Shown: positions 47,624 to 57,333 of the stretch, piece after piece
Layout of the letters: the number at the start of each line of letters is the position of its first letter
Numbering within the stretch: position 1 is the first letter of the stretch
Assembly (NCBI RefSeq): GCF_000012325.1
Contig: NC_003910.7
Span: forward strand, 3,534,001 to 3,598,000
Source of the DNA: Colwellia psychrerythraea 34H
Lineage (GTDB): Bacteria; Pseudomonadota; Gammaproteobacteria; Enterobacterales; Alteromonadaceae
Reading direction: 5' to 3'
Length of the DNA: 64,000 nt
Position numbers and translations under genes: made by a program
The notes under the pieces: model-generated
The model's database searches: none
Told to the model about the DNA's origin: nothing
The model's input: only the letters and a program-made list of their open reading frames with translations

Positions 47624-48181
47624 TTAACGCAATTTATTATTGAACATTTTTCGCCAATTAGATTTACCACAAAGTGAATGTAAAATTACCGCCCCAACAT
47701 GTAACGCTAAAAAAATGGGTATTAACGACTCACCTACTTCATGTAACTCTTCTACATACTCAAAAATGTTACTTTTACTTTCTGAACCCAGAATAAATAG
47801 TATAGTACCTGTAACTGACATCCAAATAAATATCAGTAGACCAAATGCTTGCGTGAACCCTGCAAGCCCGTCATGAGGGCCCCGCTTTGGGATTTTTAAC
47901 GTAAGTAGACTACGAAAATCTTCAATGGCATATTGCCTTTGCTGTTTTGAAAACGGGGACCATGCCTTAAAAGACAATGCCTGTGATTTAGTAAACCCCA
48001 TCGCGACTCTTATCAGCATAATGCTCGCTAACGACAAACCTAAATAGCTATGCAATAAATAGCCATTTGAGGTGATCCCGTCTTCAGCAAACTCTCCGGT
48101 AAGAAAAGCAAAAACACCAAAAAAAGCTATACCTAAATGAATGAGCTTTGCGTAGGTTGGGTAAGCAGACTGATCGCTCAT
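47624..48181 (-). CDS. Cytochrome b561-type membrane protein
   Basis: A 185-aa four-helix di-haem membrane protein (cytochrome b/b6 domain). Candidate haem ligands are His in KLIHLGIAFFG, LHSYLGLSLAS, ELHEVGE and LALHVGAVILH. It transfers electrons between the quinone pool and periplasmic acceptors. It is the first gene of the operon with the LuxR-type regulator and ACR3 (24-nt gap). Confidence 0.82.
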   Translation of the reverse strand: MSDQSAYPTYAKLIHLGIAFFGVFAFLTGEFAEDGITSNGYLLHSYLGLSLASIMLIRVAMGFTKSQALSFKAWSPFSKQQRQYAIEDFRSLLTLKIPKRGPHDGLAGFTQAFGLLIFIWMSVTGTILFILGSESKSNIFEYVEELHEVGESLIPIFLALHVGAVILHSLCGKSNWRKMFNNKLR

Positions 48182-48412
48182 AATAACTCCAAAGTAGAAA
48201 TTGAAATAAATTGTTGTTATGAGTTTATTGCTTTAAAAGCATATAAACATGGGACAATTGTCTCTAATTCAGCTTTATAGGTCATATGCCCTATGTTATT
48301 CATTGATATCAATACAGTGGTAGGGTTAATACTTGCCACATAGTGAGATGTCTTTACAGGCGTTAGGATGAGACATTTAACTCCTCCCTAAAATACGTGG
48401 AAACCAAACGAA

Positions 48413-48443
48413 AAAAGGCCGATTCATCACGAATCGGCCTTTT
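48413..48443 (-). terminator. Terminator of the rlmE-to-tRNA-Leu transcription unit
   Basis: A 13-bp perfect stem (AAAAGGCCGATTC / GAATCGGCCTTTT) with a 5-nt loop, 19 nt downstream of the tRNA 3' end on the minus strand. Confidence 0.9.
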
Positions 48444-48461
48444 ATAATTATTTAAATCTAG

Positions 48462-48546
48462 TGGTGCGGATGGGGGGACTTGAACCCCCACGACCTAAGT
48501 CACCAGCCCCTCAAGCTGACGCGTCTACCAATTCCGCCACATCCGC
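48462..48546 (-). tRNA. leuU: tRNA-Leu (anticodon GAG)
   Basis: An 85-nt class II tRNA with 7-bp acceptor stem (GCGGATG / CATCCGC), discriminator A and encoded CCA. The anticodon loop is TTGAGGG (GAG), the long variable arm is leucine-type (TGACTTAGGTCG), and the T-arm contains GGTTCAAGTC. It decodes CUC/CUU. Its place after secG matches leuU in enterobacteria. Confidence 0.95.
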
Positions 48547-48599
48547 GCAATACTAGATTTTTAACTTTTACTGCTAACTAAATTGAGGTTTAGTTAAGT

Positions 48600-49004
48600 T
48601 TAATCTGGAACGTTGCTGTTTTCTTCTTTCTTAGCAGGTTCGTCTGATGCAGGTACATCACTGTTTTGAACAGCTGGTAATGTAGTTGCTTCAACACTTT
48701 CACTAGGAATAGCATCAACCGCTTGGTCAGTAGGAACTGCTAGGTTATTCCACTCGTCAACCGACTTAGTACGGTTAGCCGTTAAGTTACCTAAAATTAA
48801 GCTGATAACAAAGAAACCTACTGCTAAATACGTAGTTGCTGATGTTAGGAAGTTACCTGAACCACCTGAACCAAAAACAGTGGCAGAAGAACCAGCACCA
48901 AAAGATGCGCCCATATCTGCGCCTTTACCTTGTTGGATTAATACTAAACCAATTAGGGCTAAAGCAATTAGTACGTAGACTATAATTAATACTTGATACA
49001 ACAT
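48600..49004 (-). CDS. secG: Preprotein translocase subunit SecG
   Basis: 134 aa with two membrane helices (about 3-22 and 54-72) separated by the conserved GADMGASFGAGSSATVFGS linker, and a long acidic Pro/Ser-rich C-terminus. It stimulates SecYEG export. The start is the ATG at 49004, preceded by AAGGAAAA; the extra nine codons upstream overlap tpiA and have no ribosome site. It starts 2 nt after tpiA ends. Confidence 0.93.
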   Translation of the reverse strand: MLYQVLIIVYVLIALALIGLVLIQQGKGADMGASFGAGSSATVFGSGGSGNFLTSATTYLAVGFFVISLILGNLTANRTKSVDEWNNLAVPTDQAVDAIPSESVEATTLPAVQNSDVPASDEPAKKEENSNVPD

Positions 49005-49006
49005 TT

Positions 49007-49777
49007 CTATTTTCCTTTCGCTGCAGAACAAATAATTTTAAATTGTTCCGCTTTTAAACTAGCACCGCCGATAAGACCACCGTCTATATCAGTTTGTGCG
49101 AATAGTTCTTCACAGTTAGCTGCATTTACGCTGCCACCGTAGAGTAATGGTACTTTATCCGCTACTTGCTCGTTTTGTTGAGCTAAGAATTTACGAATAA
49201 ACTGATGTGTTTCTTGTGCCATCGCACTTGATGCTGTTTTACCTGTTCCTATGGCCCAAACTGGCTCATAAGCGATAACAACATCTTTAAATTTCTCTAT
49301 GCCTATCTCATCGATAACTGGCTGAATCTGCGCTGATAGCACGGTTTCAGTTTCTCCGGTTGCTCGTTCTGCTTCACTTTCACCAATACATAAAATGGGT
49401 GTTAAGCCTGCATTTAATGCAGCATGAACTTTTTTAGCAACTTGCGTAGAGGTTTCTTTAAAGATACTTCTACGTTCAGAGTGACCAACTATTACATAGT
49501 TAATAGCTAAGTTTTGCAACATAGCCGTGGATACTTCACCTGTGTAAGCACCACTTTCATGTTCACTCACATTTTGTGAGCCTACATGGATAGCTTCATT
49601 TAAGTTAGCTGCTTTTATTTTCTGATTAAGTTCAGATAAATATGGGAAGCTAGGACAAATAACCACATCAACGTGCGATGATAGTTCAATATCAGCCAAC
49701 CCTGAAACCATAGTATCAACTAGGGCTGAGTCACCGTTCATTTTCCAATTTGCGGCTACAATTGCTTGTCTAGTCAT
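49007..49777 (-). CDS. tpiA: Triosephosphate isomerase
   Basis: A 256-aa TIM-barrel enzyme interconverting dihydroxyacetone phosphate and glyceraldehyde 3-phosphate. Catalytic Lys12 (ANWKMNG), His in VGHSERRS and Glu in AYEPVWAIGTG are present, with LYGGSVNA as the phosphate site. It is located between glmM and secG. Confidence 0.95.
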   Translation of the reverse strand: MTRQAIVAANWKMNGDSALVDTMVSGLADIELSSHVDVVICPSFPYLSELNQKIKAANLNEAIHVGSQNVSEHESGAYTGEVSTAMLQNLAINYVIVGHSERRSIFKETSTQVAKKVHAALNAGLTPILCIGESEAERATGETETVLSAQIQPVIDEIGIEKFKDVVIAYEPVWAIGTGKTASSAMAQETHQFIRKFLAQQNEQVADKVPLLYGGSVNAANCEELFAQTDIDGGLIGGASLKAEQFKIICSAAKGK

Positions 49778-49973
49778 TTATACCTCTTAGCCTAGGTTAT
49801 TATCTTATGACTTCAGTTAATATTTAAATGGAGTCATTGCTAAAATGAAGCCGCGAGATAGTAACTAACCTGCGCAAAAGATACAAGTATTTAACACATA
49901 TCTTTTACTAGTTGCAGTTTTTTTATACTTATCGCGGTGTTTAGCTATTAATAGTGGTAATTAGTAATAATAA

Positions 49974-51311
49974 TTACTTAACAAGTTTCACTAAATCAGC
50001 AATTTTGTTAGCTAATAAAGTCACTTCATCCATATCTGGACCTTCAACCATTACACGAATAAGTGGTTCAGTACCTGATTTACGAAGTAACACTCTACCG
50101 CGACCCGTTAGTGTTTCATTAACTTCATCAACAGCAGCTAATACATCAGCATCATTTAAAGGATTATTTTGTCCCGAAAAACGAACATTGACCAGTAATT
50201 GCGGAAGCATTGTTAGGCCTTGGCGTAACTCAAATAACGATTTTTCTTGTTTAGTTACCGCAGTAAGTACGTTAAGCGCAGCAATAATACCATCACCCGT
50301 AGATGTATGATTAAGATTAATGACATGACCTGAGTTTTCGGCGCCTAGCTGCCAACCTTTTTCTCTTAATAACTCCATTACATGGCGGTCACCAACATTA
50401 CTGCGAGCAAATTCGATATCTAACTCTTTTAAAGCTAACTCTAAACCCATATTGCTCATCAGGGTACCAACAACGCCACCCTCTTTTCGACCCGTTTTTA
50501 AATCATTACAGGCGATGATATAAATAATTTCATCACCATCAATAACATAACCAGTGTGGTCAACCATCATAATACGATCGCCATCACCATCAAGGGCGAT
50601 ACCTAAATCAGCCTTATGTTCAACAACAGCTTTGCTGATTGCTGCCATAGATGTTGCACCACACCCTTGATTTATATTGGTTCCGTTAGGCGCAGTGCCG
50701 ATTTCAATAACCGTTGCGCCTAATTCACGAAATACATTCGGCGCTATGTGGTAGGTTGCACCATGGGCACAATCAACCACAATAGTTAAATCTTTTAATG
50801 AAATTTTGCTAGGGAAATTACTTTTACAAAATTCGATATAGCGCCCCGCTGCATCATTAACACGACTCGCTTTACCGAGTTTTGCTGATTCAACACAACC
50901 CATTGGATTATCTAATTCAGCTTCAATAGCTAACTCCACCGCATCAGGGAGTTTTTCCCCTGTATTAGAGAAAAATTTGATGCCATTATCGTAGAAAGGA
51001 TTATGCGACGCACTAATAACAATGCCGGCTTCGGCTCTGAATGTTTTAGTAAGGTAAGCAATACCTGGCGTTGGCATAGGTCCAAGAAGGCCTACATCGA
51101 TACCTGCCGCTGAAAATCCAGCTTCAAGTGCGGATTCAAGCATGTAACCAGAGATACGCGTATCTTTACCAATAAGCACTTTTTTAGTGCCTTGACCAGC
51201 GAGTACTTTACCCGCGGCATAACCTAGTTTCATCACGAATTCTGGTGTTATAGGATATTGACCCACTAAACCACGGATACCATCGGTACCAAAATATTTA
51301 CGATCTGACAT
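49974..51311 (-). CDS. glmM: Phosphoglucosamine mutase
   Basis: A 445-aa alpha-phosphohexomutase making glucosamine-1-phosphate for peptidoglycan and LPS. The phospho-Ser102 site is ISASHNPF, the metal loop is ALDGDGDRI, and the phosphate-binding loop is [12 protein letters not shown]. The N-terminus YFGTDGIRG is typical. It is in the conserved ftsH-folP-glmM order. Confidence 0.95.
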
Positions 51312-51417
51312 ATTTTTCCTTATATACTTTCTTGTATAGCTTTATTTATTGCAGCAATTTCCGTTAGATATTCATTGAATTCATCTAACGTTGTCTTTGT
51401 TCTGCTGCAACTGACCA

Positions 51418-52278
51418 TCACTGGTATTTAGCTGTTATGGATAATACTTTTAGGGCATCAACAGTTTCTTTAACGTCATGCACCCGAATTATACTAGCGT
51501 TTTGCTGTGCGGCTATTATAGCGGTAGTTAAGCTACCTGCAAGACGTTCATCAACATTACGCGCTAATAAATTGCCTATCATTGATTTCCTCGATGTTCC
51601 AGACAACAGCGGTAAACCTAATTCACTAAATTGGTGTAGTTGAGCAAGTAATTGATAATTTTGCTCCAGCGTTTTACCAAAGCCAAAACCGGGGTCTAAA
51701 ATTAGACGTTCTCGGTTTATGCCTGCTTGTTCACATACTTTAATTCGGTCAATAAAAAACTGCTTAATGTCGCCAATAACATCATCATATCGAGGGTTAT
51801 TTTGCATCGAGCGTGGTAAACCCTGCATATGCATTAAACAAATTGGTACATGACTCTTTGCTAATACCGCTAAACAGCCTTCATTTTGTAATGCTCGAAC
51901 ATCATTAATAATATCTGCACCATGAGCGATTGCCTGTGACATTACTTCGGCTTTACTGGTATCGATTGACACCTTGATATCAAAATTTGATTTGATCGCT
52001 TTAAGTAATGGAATAACGCGTGATAACTCATTCTCTACACTCACATCAACAGCACCAGGGCGTGTAGATTCGCCGCCGATATCGATGATATCAACACCAT
52101 CAAGTATCATTTGTTCGACTTGCGCTAGCGCTTTATCAAACGTGGCAAACTTTCCGCCGTCGGAAAATGAGTCAGGAGTAACATTTAAGATGCCCATCAC
52201 TTGCGCTTGAGGTTTATTTTGCTTCTGCTCGGCTTGTTGATTATCTGCGTTATTAGCTGAAAAATTATCTTTTGTCAT
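51418..52278 (-). CDS. folP: Dihydropteroate synthase
   Basis: A ~286-aa TIM-barrel enzyme of folate synthesis, joining p-aminobenzoate to dihydropterin pyrophosphate. Motifs are MGILNVTPDSFSDGG, DIGGESTRPGA and LDPGFGFGKT. A longer frame reaches 52359, but family length favours the ATG at 52278. The ribosome site there is only a weak AGAAAGA. A Gln/Asn-rich stretch of about 25 residues precedes the domain. A palindromic repeat (52301-52345) lies immediately upstream. Confidence 0.93.
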   Translation of the reverse strand: MTKDNFSANNADNQQAEQKQNKPQAQVMGILNVTPDSFSDGGKFATFDKALAQVEQMILDGVDIIDIGGESTRPGAVDVSVENELSRVIPLLKAIKSNFDIKVSIDTSKAEVMSQAIAHGADIINDVRALQNEGCLAVLAKSHVPICLMHMQGLPRSMQNNPRYDDVIGDIKQFFIDRIKVCEQAGINRERLILDPGFGFGKTLEQNYQLLAQLHQFSELGLPLLSGTSRKSMIGNLLARNVDERLAGSLTTAIIAAQQNASIIRVHDVKETVDALKVLSITAKYQ

Positions 52279-52300
52279 TTTGATCTTTCTTTTTGTGTTT

Positions 52301-52345
52301 ATACCCGCTCCATTTGAAACGAGCGTCTTCAAGTGGAATGGGTAT
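52301..52345. repeat. 45-bp imperfect palindrome between ftsH and folP
   Basis: The outer ends ATACCCGCTCCATTTGAA and TTCAAGTGGAATGGGTAT are imperfect reverse complements around a 9-nt centre. Its form is that of a short dispersed element. Confidence 0.65.
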
Positions 52346-52380
52346 ATATGAAGAGTCAATAGGAAAGCTCTACATATGAA

Positions 52381-52415
52381 AAAGCCTCGGTATTTACAGT
52401 AAATAACGAGGCTTT
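52381..52415 (-). terminator. Hairpin after ftsH
   Basis: Stem AAAGCCTCG / CGAGGCTTT with an inner TATTTA / AAATA extension. On the minus strand it ends in a run of five U, 19 nt after the ftsH stop. Confidence 0.82.
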
Positions 52416-52433
52416 AATAATGATATAAACATC

Positions 52434-54416
52434 TTAGCTTGCTGGTGTATCACCACTTGGCTTAGTTGTATCAGGTTTTACTTGACTAGTTTCTTCTGGG
52501 TCACTAGTTGTTTCAGCATCTTTATCCGTCGCTTCAACATCTGCAGCTTTATCACCTTTGCTGTCATCCGAATTAGAGCTTGAACCACCTTTGTCTTCCC
52601 AACCAGCAGGAGGACGAACAGATGTTCTAGCCATCAAGTCATCAATTTGTAAGGCATCAATCGTTTCATACTTCATCAAACAATCTTTCATGGCATGTAA
52701 TACATCCATGTTTGCTTTGATTAAGTCTTCTGCTCGTTGATAGTTACGGCTAATTACTGATTTAATTTCTTCATCAATTGTTTTCGCTGTTTCATCAGAC
52801 ATATGCAATGATTTTGCAGACGTACGACCTAAGAATACTTCACCTTCTTCTTCAGCGAATAACATAGGACCCATTTTTTCAGATAAGCCCCATTGAGTTA
52901 CCATTTTGCGAGCAATGTTAGTTGCACGCTCAATATCGTTCGAAGCACCAGTAGAAACTTTATCACTACCGTAAATAACTTCTTCGGCAACACGACCACC
53001 ATATAAAGAAGAAATGTTACTTTCTAGATGTTGCTTAGAATGGCTAAATCTATCCTGTTCTGGTAAGTACATAGTCACACCAAGAGCACGGCCACGAGGA
53101 ATAATACTCACTTTATAAACAGGATCATGATCTGGCACTAAACGACCAATGATTGCATGCCCAGCTTCATGATAAGCAGTCATTTCTCTTTCAGACTCAC
53201 TCATTACCATTGATTTTCGTTCTGAGCCCATCATTATTTTGTCTTTAGCAGCATCGAATTCTTTCATGCTAACAACACGACGCGCCGTACGTGCAGCACA
53301 TAAAGCAGCTTCATTCACTAAGTTAGCTAAATCTGCACCAGAGAAGCCTGGCGTACCACGCGCAATAACTTCAGCTTTAACATCATCACCTAATGGTACT
53401 TTGCGCATATGTACTTTAAGAATTTGTTCACGACCTCGAATATCAGGTAAACCAACGGTTACTTGACGGTCAAAACGACCAGGACGAAGTAATGCAGGGT
53501 CTAATACGTCAGGACGGTTAGTTGCGGCAATAACGATAACGCCTTCATTACCTTCAAAACCATCCATTTCAACTAACATTTGGTTAAGTGTTTGCTCACG
53601 TTCATCATGACCACCACCCATACCAGCGCCACGTTGGCGACCTACCGCATCGATTTCATCGATGAAGATAATACAAGGAGCCGCTTTTTTAGCTTGTTCG
53701 AACATGTCACGTACACGAGATGCACCAACACCAACAAACATTTCAACAAAGTCTGAGCCTGAAATAGTAAAGAAAGGAACTTTCGCTTCACCAGCAATAG
53801 CTTTCGCTAATAAGGTTTTACCTGTACCTGGTTGACCGACAAGTAAAATACCTGATGGAATACGCCCACCAAGCTTTTGAAAACGGCTAGGTTCACGCAA
53901 GTAATCAACTAATTCAGCAACGTCTTCTTTCGCTTCATCACAACCAGCCACATCGGCGAAAGTCGTTTTGATTTGCTCTTCACTTAACTGACGTGCTTTA
54001 GACTTACCAAAAGACATAGCTCCTTTGCCGCCACCACCTTGCATTTGACGCATGAAGAAAATCCATACACCAATAAGCAAAATCATTGGGAACCAAGAAA
54101 CGAAAATAGTCGTTAAGAAACTCGTTTCTTCAGGTAATTTACCTTCAGCACGAACACCCTGTTTAACAAGATCGTTAATTAAATCACGATCATAGCCACC
54201 AGGTATAACGGTTTTGTATGCTTCGCCACTACGCTTTTCACCCGTGATTACGCCATTTCTATCAACACTCGCATCGCGAATCTGTCCTTGACGTACATCC
54301 TGAATAAAGCGGGTGTAATCCATTTGTTGATCTTCTGTGGTATTTGGAGAAAAACTCTGAAATACACTCATCAAAACAACTGCAATAACTAACCATAAAA
54401 TAAGATTTTTCGCCAT
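52434..54416 (-). CDS. ftsH: ATP-dependent zinc metalloprotease FtsH
   Basis: A 660-aa membrane AAA+ protease degrading LpxC, sigma-32, SecY and damaged membrane proteins. Two N-terminal helices (about 4-22 and 98-118) flank a periplasmic domain. Walker A is GQPGTGKT, Walker [12 protein letters not shown], the second region of homology [19 protein letters not shown], and the zinc site HEAGH. The C-terminal tail is acidic and low-complexity. The start is the ATG at 54416; the frame upstream begins with a TTG without support. Confidence 0.95.
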   Translation of the reverse strand: MAKNLILWLVIAVVLMSVFQSFSPNTTEDQQMDYTRFIQDVRQGQIRDASVDRNGVITGEKRSGEAYKTVIPGGYDRDLINDLVKQGVRAEGKLPEETSFLTTIFVSWFPMILLIGVWIFFMRQMQGGGGKGAMSFGKSKARQLSEEQIKTTFADVAGCDEAKEDVAELVDYLREPSRFQKLGGRIPSGILLVGQPGTGKTLLAKAIAGEAKVPFFTISGSDFVEMFVGVGASRVRDMFEQAKKAAPCIIFIDEIDAVGRQRGAGMGGGHDEREQTLNQMLVEMDGFEGNEGVIVIAATNRPDVLDPALLRPGRFDRQVTVGLPDIRGREQILKVHMRKVPLGDDVKAEVIARGTPGFSGADLANLVNEAALCAARTARRVVSMKEFDAAKDKIMMGSERKSMVMSESEREMTAYHEAGHAIIGRLVPDHDPVYKVSIIPRGRALGVTMYLPEQDRFSHSKQHLESNISSLYGGRVAEEVIYGSDKVSTGASNDIERATNIARKMVTQWGLSEKMGPMLFAEEEGEVFLGRTSAKSLHMSDETAKTIDEEIKSVISRNYQRAEDLIKANMDVLHAMKDCLMKYETIDALQIDDLMARTSVRPPAGWEDKGGSSSNSDDSKGDKAADVEATDKDAETTSDPEETSQVKPDTTKPSGDTPAS

Positions 54417-54573
54417 ATCGCTCAACTTAATGACCTCTTGTGATATTTAAAATATTTATTATAATAAATCTATACTAGTCTATTGTGCCTAATTTACTAC
54501 AATTCAAGGCTAGTCGCTATTTAACTTTAGTCGCCAGTAACAACTAGTTACAACTTACCCCAGTAAAATGTTA

Positions 54574-55203
54574 CTAACCTTTGTAGCCAGTAGCCACTAA
54601 ATATACTTCTCTCGAACGCGCTCTAGAAGATTCTGGCTTACGGGTTTTAACCGCTTTAAATACTGCACGGGTCGCTTTCATGTAATCTTCAAAGCCAGCA
54701 CCTTGAAATACTTTTACCACAAATGCGCCATTAGGTTTTAATACTTGGCTACACATATCTAGTGCTAACTCAACAAGATACATACTACGCGCTGAATCAG
54801 CACTTTCATTACCAGTCATATTCGCCGCCATATCAGACATAACAACGTCAATATTTTTGCCATTTATACGAGTCAATAATGCATCAAGTACTTCTTCTTC
54901 TCTAAAGTCACCTTCAAGAAAGTCAACACCAACAATGGCATCCATAGGTAAAATATCACAAGCAACAACCTGCCCTTTATCACCTACAACCTTAACAGCA
55001 TATTCTGACCAACCACCTGGGGCTGCACCTAAATCGACAACTTTCATACCTGGTTTAATCAATCTATCTTTAATATTGATCTCTTCAAGTTTGAAAACTG
55101 CACGTGAGCGTAACCCTAAACGTTGCGCTTTTTTTACGTATTCATCATCAAAGTGTTCATCTAACCAACGCTGACTACTCGCTTTGTGTTTTTTATTTGC
55201 CAT
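54574..55203 (-). CDS. rlmE: 23S rRNA 2'-O-methyltransferase RlmE
   Basis: A 209-aa Rossmann methyltransferase (RrmJ/FtsJ), modifying U2552 of 23S rRNA. The SAM motif is [14 protein letters not shown], with catalytic residues in [12 protein letters not shown] and [11 protein letters not shown]. It is first in the rlmE-ftsH-folP-glmM-tpiA-secG-leuU series and divergent from yhbY. Confidence 0.94.
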   Translation of the reverse strand: MANKKHKASSQRWLDEHFDDEYVKKAQRLGLRSRAVFKLEEINIKDRLIKPGMKVVDLGAAPGGWSEYAVKVVGDKGQVVACDILPMDAIVGVDFLEGDFREEEVLDALLTRINGKNIDVVMSDMAANMTGNESADSARSMYLVELALDMCSQVLKPNGAFVVKVFQGAGFEDYMKATRAVFKAVKTRKPESSRARSREVYLVATGYKG

Positions 55204-55258
55204 GTTTTTTCTTACTCATCTAACTTTAAATGCGTTAAGTTATTTAACTATTAGTATC

Positions 55259-55341
55259 ATACCAATTCTAATAAATTTATTCCCTACTCAGAGCTATGTC
55301 AGAGAAGTTAGAATAAATAAATTTTGTATTGGTCTAGTTAT
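55259..55341. repeat. MITE-like palindrome
   Basis: It opens ATACCAATTCTAATAAATTTAT and closes with an imperfect inverse (AATAAATTTTGTATTGGT). The ends resemble those of the 160-bp repeat (ATACCAAT ... TTGGT), but the interior differs. Confidence 0.55.
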
Positions 55342-55395
55342 TCTAAACCTAAACAAATTTGTGAACTTGTCACTTACCTGACAAGTTCCCGAAAG

Positions 55396-55541
55396 GCGAG
55401 CTTAAAAGGCTTATATGCTACTATCTTGATTTTAACAAAGACGCGGCACGGATGCAGCTTATTAGAGAATGCAGGGGCATATTCTCCTGAATAACCATTA
55501 TCATCAATCAATACCTTGCCTCTAAGCCTTTTAATTCTCGC
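55396..55541. repeat. 146-nt inverted-repeat block with internal hairpin
   Basis: Left arm GCGAGCTTAAAAGGCTTA (55396-55413) and right arm (55523-55541) are near-perfect inverses. An inner hairpin GAGAATGC / GCATATTCTC lies at 55465-55486. It could be a structured RNA or a relic of a mobile element. Confidence 0.55.
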
Positions 55542-55632
55542 TGAGTAGGAAAAAACTTAATAGACTTGGTATTAGTCACTAGATAAGGGTAAAATGGCGG
55601 CAATTCAAGGCAACAGATAACGAAATTTAGTA

Positions 55633-55929
55633 ATGAGCTTAAACAAAAAACAAATTCAGCACCTTAGAGGCGTAGCACACCCTTTAAAACCAGTAGTTTT
55701 ACTTGGCAATAATGGCTTAACAGAAGCGGTTGTAGCCGAGATTGATTATGCACTTAATCACCATGAGTTAATCAAGGTGAAAATCCCAACAGATGATAAA
55801 GAAACTAAAGCGTTAATCGTTGAAGCTATTTGTCGCGAAACCAAATCAATTCAAGTACAAGTAATTGGTAAGACTTTAGTTATTTATCGTAAAAGTGAAG
55901 AAAATAAAATTAGAATCCCTAAGATTTAA
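55633..55929 (+). CDS. yhbY: CRM-domain ribosome assembly RNA-binding protein YhbY
   Basis: 98 aa, a single CRM (YhbY) domain. It opens LNKKQIQHLRGVAHPLKPVV and carries the GNNGLTEAVVAEID loop (GxxG RNA-binding motif) and a C-terminal VIYRK. It binds pre-50S particles. It is divergent from rlmE, as in many gammaproteobacteria. Confidence 0.93.
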   Translation: MSLNKKQIQHLRGVAHPLKPVVLLGNNGLTEAVVAEIDYALNHHELIKVKIPTDDKETKALIVEAICRETKSIQVQVIGKTLVIYRKSEENKIRIPKI

Positions 55930-55952
55930 TTTTACCTTTGCTTTGCAACCAT

Positions 55953-55982
55953 AAAAAATGACAGCAATTGCTGTCATTTTTT
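55953..55982. terminator. Bidirectional terminator yhbY / ribbon-helix-helix gene
   Basis: A 15-bp perfect palindrome (AAAAAATGACAGCAA and its inverse) gives T-runs on both strands between converging genes. Confidence 0.92.
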
Positions 55983-56001
55983 ATTTCTGCTGAAGAATTA
56001 T

Positions 56002-56202
56002 TTATTTTTTAACAGCATCAGCTTCTTCAACAATGGTTACCACTTTTTGAATCAGCTTTACTCGGCCTGAATCAACCAAGGCTTTTCTTAATACATATTC
56101 AATTTGAGCATTAACACTGCGTAATTCGTCATCAGACCATCGCTGCATTGCAGCTAAAACCTCAGGGTTAATTCTAAGTGGGAAGCTCTTTTTGGCTGCC
56201 AT
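56002..56202 (-). CDS. Arc-like ribbon-helix-helix protein
   Basis: 66 aa. The N-terminal beta strand (KKSFPLRINPEV) and two helices (LAAMQRWSDDELRS, VNAQIEYVLRKAL) form an Arc/MetJ-type DNA-binding fold. The NAQIEYVLRKAL segment is typical of Arc-like partners. It lies 63 nt downstream of the SPFH gene in the same direction. It may bind the twin palindromes in front of that gene, as ribbon-helix-helix dimers often bind tandem 8-bp sites (inference). Confidence 0.78.
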   Translation of the reverse strand: MAAKKSFPLRINPEVLAAMQRWSDDELRSVNAQIEYVLRKALVDSGRVKLIQKVVTIVEEADAVKK

Positions 56203-56265
56203 TATATTTCCTATTAATACCTAAACGATTAATAACTCAAGGGTTAATAACTGAACAACACCTAA

Positions 56266-57111
56266 TCAATATAAACTACCCGTATTAACTACGGGTTGAG
56301 TACTTTTATCGCTACATAGTACGACCAATAAATTACTGACCATAGCTGCTTTACGTTCTTCATCAAGCTCAACAATACCTTTTTCTGATAGTTGACTCAA
56401 TGCCATCTCTACCATGCCCACAGCGCCATCAACGATAAGTCTGCGTGCTGCTATAATGGCAGAAGCTTGTTGTCTTTGCAGCATAGCATTAGCGATTTCT
56501 GGTGCATAAGCTAAATGACTAATACGTGCTTCATGTACTCGCACGCCCGCTTTGCCTAACCGTTGCTGTATTTCTATTTTTAATGCTTCAGAGACTTCTT
56601 GAGGATGACTACGTAGAGCGATCTCATCACCTTCATGTTGATCATAGGGATAGCTAATAGCCATATTACGTAAAGCTGATTCACTTTGAATATTTACAAA
56701 ACTGATATAATCGTCCACTTCAAAAGAAGCCTCTGCGGTATCATCTACCGACCATACAACTACGGTGGCTATTTCAATAGGATTACCGTGATTATCATTC
56801 ACTTTCATCTGATTGGATTCAAAGTTTCGAATACGCAATGAAATATTTTTGCGCATAAACAGAGGAATAGTCCAACGTAAACCACATGCCTTTACCGAGC
56901 CAACATAGCTACCAAAAAAAGTCATTACTTTCGCTTGGTTTGGTTGCACCATAAAAAAACCTGGAATTGCTGCCATAGTAACGATGAATACAATTACAGT
57001 GACTATTTCTATATTTCCTATCGCGGCTTGGCTAACAATAAATGCTGCTGCAGCTAACAAGGCAATAAAAATGCCGTAACCATTAATTGAAAAACCTATA
57101 TTCTCGTTCAT
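56266..57111 (-). CDS. SPFH/Band 7 membrane protein
   Basis: A 281-aa protein with two N-terminal hydrophobic segments (about 9-27 and 33-50), then an SPFH domain ([58 protein letters not shown]). The start is the ATG at 57111 with GGGAG 5 nt upstream; six extra codons upstream cover this ribosome site. SPFH proteins form large membrane-bound cages that often regulate proteases such as FtsH. Here it is inserted in a core block near ftsH. Partner unknown. Confidence 0.87.
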   Translation of the reverse strand: MNENIGFSINGYGIFIALLAAAAFIVSQAAIGNIEIVTVIVFIVTMAAIPGFFMVQPNQAKVMTFFGSYVGSVKACGLRWTIPLFMRKNISLRIRNFESNQMKVNDNHGNPIEIATVVVWSVDDTAEASFEVDDYISFVNIQSESALRNMAISYPYDQHEGDEIALRSHPQEVSEALKIEIQQRLGKAGVRVHEARISHLAYAPEIANAMLQRQQASAIIAARRLIVDGAVGMVEMALSQLSEKGIVELDEERKAAMVSNLLVVLCSDKSTQPVVNTGSLY

Positions 57112-57136
57112 GCTAACTCCCTGGAACAAACTAAAA

Positions 57137-57155
57137 TGATATCATTTTGATATCA
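57137..57155. promoter_or_regulatory. Twin TGATATCA palindromes upstream of the SPFH gene
   Basis: Two copies of the perfect 8-bp palindrome TGATATCA, at 57137-57144 and 57148-57155, are separated by 3 nt (11 bp centre to centre). They lie 26 nt from the SPFH start. This geometry fits two ribbon-helix-helix dimers side by side. Confidence 0.6.
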
Positions 57156-57246
57156 CAAAAGAGTACTATTATTCTTAACACTTTGCAAGACGATTTTTTT
57201 GACATAAAAATTACGCTATTTACGCTCACTTAAGTAGACGCGCACA

Positions 57247-57280
57247 AAAAAGGCCGAAAACATGACGTTTTCGACCTTTT
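57247..57280 (-). terminator. Intrinsic terminator after greA
   Basis: Stem AAAAGGCCGAAAAC / GTTTTCGACCTTTT with one mismatch and a 5-nt loop, followed on the minus strand by a run of five U. Confidence 0.87.
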
Positions 57281-57333
57281 ACTTAAACAACGATGATGGC
57301 ATAAATACCCTAATAGCGGTTTAAAATAGTATG

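Larger units (their letters stand above)
55204..55632. other. Divergent intergenic region rlmE / yhbY with two palindromic elements
   Basis: 429 bases without a gene. It contains the palindrome 55259-55341 and the larger structured block 55396-55541. Promoters of rlmE and yhbY must lie here. No tRNA or known small RNA was recognised. Confidence 0.55.
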
